Shown here piece by piece: positions 43,279 through 45,608 of a stretch of 45,608 nt of DNA (positions are counted from its first letter, which is position 1; each line of letters opens with the position of its first letter). A model generated the notes under the pieces. It saw only the letters and a program-made list of their open reading frames with translations, had not been told where the DNA came from and made no database searches. The DNA is from an uncultured Metabacillus sp. (lineage in GTDB: Bacteria; Bacillota; Bacilli; Bacillales; Bacillaceae). A program made the position numbers and the translations under genes. The stretch spans positions 1 through 45,608 of the forward strand of contig NZ_CANNCR010000035.1 of NCBI RefSeq assembly GCF_947503125.1. Direction: 5' to 3'.

Positions 43279-43511
43279 TAGTGCAAAGGACAAAAGAAAA
43301 GAACATCTGAATTGAAAGATCGATTAGGAACTGTTGAGTGACAAAAAAGTTGTTCCGTTAAAGGGCCAGATTATGAGGTTAATTTTGAAAGAAAATAATG
43401 GTAAAATTAGTAAGAGAGTTTTTGGGAGGTTAACTAATTAATTGAAAGGGTTACTATATCTTGGAGTATGACATTTTAATTTTTTTATGAAAATGCTTTA
43501 GGGAGGGCGAA

Positions 43512-44564
43512 ATGGAACCGAAAATAAATATCAATCATTCAACTCATTTTTCCTTGCTGTCGCGATGGCCACAGTGGACTGGGTATGCCGCAGCTCTATG
43601 GTCCCTAATATACGGGTTACTCGGGCTGTTCTGGTTATTAGGTGGCAAAGGATTTCCATTCGGTAAAAACGATCCAAAGGCAGAAATGATGGGATCATTT
43701 TTATCAAATCTTAATGTTGATTTCGGGGGACCAGTCATTGCCATAGCTGGATTGGTAGGAACAGTAGTAGCTCTAGCGATGGTAATGACATGGGGACGTC
43801 GTTTTCCTCGTACACTATTGCTCTCCTTCGCGTGGATAATGAGTGTGACGCTTATATTTTTAGTTCCAGATTCTCGAATTGCACAGAACTTTGCTTATTT
43901 GTTCTTGCTTCACTTTGATCTGCTGGACTGGAGGGTTGTTAATCAAGTTTATTGTATAGTTGGTGGGTTCATATGGGGCGCTTCTGCAATAGCATACTTT
44001 CGTCTTACACGGGATACTTGCGGCAATTGCGGCAGGAATGACGCTGATAAAGGATCATCAGCAAAAGCAGCAGCAAAATGGGGAAAGTGGTTTACCTATT
44101 TAGCTGTCATTACGGCATTTCCATACGGTATTGTTCGATGGGCGTGGGCCTTAGGTATTCCTTTGGGGACAAACGACTTATCAATGGTTGGGAATGAAGA
44201 CAATTTAATAGCTGAAGCCATATTGGGAGGATTATGTATTGGCGGTGGAATTCTGACCCTTGGGCTTATTCAAAAATGGGGAGTGATTTTTCCACGGTGG
44301 TGTTTATTTCTAGCAGGTAAACAAATTCCAATCTGGTTTGTTATGGTACCTGCTATATTTATGTCTGCTATTATCACGATTACGGGGTTAAAGCTCACTC
44401 CACAAATCATATTTATGATAATGAATGGTTCCATTACACATGAAAATTGGGGACAATTTGTTCCATTTTTGTTCTGGTTACCCTGGGGAATATCTCTAGG
44501 GATAGCAATTTTAGCCTATTATTTAAAAAGAAGGGGAAGATGCAAGCATTGTGGTAGACTTTAA
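43512..44564 (+). CDS. polytopic membrane protein with two CxxC motifs
   Basis: A 350-residue protein with about eight helices, starting at ATG 43512 after AGGGAGGG. Helices are visible at YAAALWSLIYGLLGLFWLL, GPVIAIAGLVGTVVALAMV, and onwards to LPWGISLGIAILAYYL. Two short cytoplasm-facing motifs, TCGNCGR near residue 170 and CKHCGR at the very C terminus, each contain CxxC and could together bind zinc or form a redox pair. The CxxCGR pairs follow two parallel halves, suggesting an internal duplication. I do not recognise a named function. A strong terminator follows. Confidence 0.75.
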   Translation: MEPKININHSTHFSLLSRWPQWTGYAAALWSLIYGLLGLFWLLGGKGFPFGKNDPKAEMMGSFLSNLNVDFGGPVIAIAGLVGTVVALAMVMTWGRRFPRTLLLSFAWIMSVTLIFLVPDSRIAQNFAYLFLLHFDLLDWRVVNQVYCIVGGFIWGASAIAYFRLTRDTCGNCGRNDADKGSSAKAAAKWGKWFTYLAVITAFPYGIVRWAWALGIPLGTNDLSMVGNEDNLIAEAILGGLCIGGGILTLGLIQKWGVIFPRWCLFLAGKQIPIWFVMVPAIFMSAIITITGLKLTPQIIFMIMNGSITHENWGQFVPFLFWLPWGISLGIAILAYYLKRRGRCKHCGRL

Positions 44565-44695
44565 CTCATCATTCTAATGGTTGTTAAAAGACTAAAAGTG
44601 GCGAATTTAGATGAATAATAACCTGTTTACATGAGAGTTTTTATTTTCCTTCAACTTTCTATTAGTTAAAATAGATTTAAAGGGCGCAATCTGCG

Positions 44696-44738
44696 AAAAA
44701 ACCCCACTTTCAATTTTTATTGGAAAATGGGGTTTTTT
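44696..44738. terminator. bidirectional terminator
   Basis: AAAAAACCCCA (44696-44706) pairs with TGGGGTTTTTT (44728-44738), with extra inner pairs. It ends the 43512 gene and the opposite ABC-2 remnant. Confidence 0.85.
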
Positions 44739-44764
44739 ATATCCATCTCTTAAGAATCACATGT

Positions 44765-45192
44765 TCATCCACCTGCATCTTGATATCTATTGACACAGTT
44801 CATAAATATCTTATACGCAACCCAAAGGCAAATCGGACCAATTAATGGAGAAATCCAAGCTCCCCAATTACTAAGTAATCTGGTTGTTTTCGAAAGTAAA
44901 AAGCACTTGGATAATAATTTACAAAAGCAAGTGGCACAAGAAAGATGATCGTTATTTGTACCAAAGTACCATAAACAGAAATAGGGTATGAAATAAAATC
45001 TTTCAGCCGAAAGAATAGACTGAATAAGAACCCTGTTCGTACCACCACAAATGACCAAGCACCTATTATTGATAAGATAGCAGCTTGAATCAACATGGGG
45101 ATCAAGAGAATTCGTAGCAAAATTACACAGAAAATGAATATGCTTACCTTCTCTCTTCTCTTCAATACTTGCCGATGTATTCGCACATCCAA
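44765..45192 (-). pseudogene. decayed ABC-2-type (DUF990-like) permease, C-terminal part
   Basis: One minus-strand frame (from about 45192) reads AWSFVVVRTGFLFSLFFRLK then DFISYPISVYGTLVQITIIF and AFVNYYPSAF, the hallmark end region of ABC-2/DUF990 permeases. The expected final helix (SPLIGPICLWVAYKIF...NRYQDAGG) follows in another frame, so there is a frameshift near 44890. The N-terminal half is missing. Upstream, in the frame of that final helix, a different start encodes a lipoprotein-like signal (FILAGLLIGC) fused by chance. No ATPase gene remains beside it inside the window. Confidence 0.65.
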
Positions 45193-45450
45193 TTAATAAA
45201 CCGGCTAGGATGAATAAGATGCCTGTTGTTGAAACATGTTTTTTAATGTATGTATAAAAACGGTTAAAAATCATACCACGACCCTGATGATGAGTTTTTT
45301 TCAAACTGACTCCCCATAATACGAAATTATTACGATTTACATTTTATCGGAATCATTCCTATTTGGTAAAATTAATAATTTTATAAATTAATTCTTTAAC
45401 AGGAAAAGTATTTGGATTCTGTCGGTGAATTCCAGGATATTTCGGCGGAA

Positions 45451-45530
45451 TTCTGATTTTATCAGCGATTTCCGAATTTTATCGGCGAGTTTCTGATTTT
45501 ATCAGCGATTTCCGAATTTTATCGGCGAGT
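45451..45530. repeat. perfect 40-bp tandem duplication built of 20-bp units
   Basis: Bases 45451-45490 and 45491-45530 are identical. Each 40-bp copy consists of two related halves, TTCTGATTTTATCAGCGAT and TTCCGAATTTTATCGGCGAG. More degenerate units extend left to about 45416. No gene lies between 45305 and the window end; this array is the only structure seen. Confidence 0.85.
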
Positions 45531-45608
45531 TCGGTTTGGCCCCCTTATTTTGGACACCAATCTTTTGTTTTCTCGTTCTCTCTTAGTTTTTCATTTTCTG
45601 TTTTTCCT

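Overview
The window looks like chromosome of an endospore-forming member of the Bacillaceae. Reasons are the low G+C, strong AGGAGG-type ribosome binding sites, frequent TTG and GTG starts, intrinsic terminators after most units, and family content typical of Bacillus: amiE-nagZ-namZ muropeptide recovery genes, immune inhibitor A, a GerAB-type germination permease, a YtrA-like GntR/ABC unit, YknW/YknX-like proteins and a yvdA-yvdB-like pair. The species cannot be named from this sequence. No rRNA, tRNA, CRISPR array or intact insertion sequence was seen.

Layout. 1-2.2 kb: two damaged genes (a TerC-family gene with an in-frame stop; a PD40 propeller gene with a one-base frameshift). 2.9-4.9 kb: beta-carbonic anhydrase plus a STAS-less SulP transporter, probably a bicarbonate module. 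5.2-7.35 kb: an AT-rich azlCD/XRE-cupin islet flanked by fragments of a tyrosine recombinase and of a Zeta-toxin-like ATPase. 7.3-10.6 kb: a TupA-like ATP-grasp gene and a deaminase unit preceded by a purine riboswitch and terminator. 10.6-15.3 kb: amiE, nagZ and namZ, transcribed leftwards. 15.5-18.8 kb: remnants, a SRPBCC gene, a membrane gene split by a CATT duplication, and small proteins. 18.8-22 kb: YtrA-like regulator, ABC ATPase, permease and a secreted or anchored protein. 22.4-28 kb: orphan GerAB permease, then a GntR/FCD regulator, a dehydrogenase and a GntP permease sharing GTATAC operators. 28.3-36.2 kb: InhA, GtrA, an SPFH-like/SH3 pair, ferritin and a YknW/YknX-like pair. 36.7-45.6 kb: PadR/HAAS unit, XRE/DUF3169 unit, double-MerR regulator divergent from a UvrA-like protein with an internal deletion, membrane proteins, a decayed ABC-2 permease and a 40-bp tandem repeat.

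The most interesting element is the riboswitch at about 10.05-10.13 kb on the minus strand. It keeps the guanine-class cytosine but departs from the aptamer consensus at nearby core positions. Its P1 3' strand is also the 5' arm of the terminator, which predicts that ligand turns the deaminase gene on. The second is the UvrA-like protein at 40.3 kb, whose first ATPase module has lost its signature and Walker B segment while the frame is kept. Much of the rest is ordinary Bacillus accessory sequence with many gene remnants, so the window is a site of repeated gain and decay.
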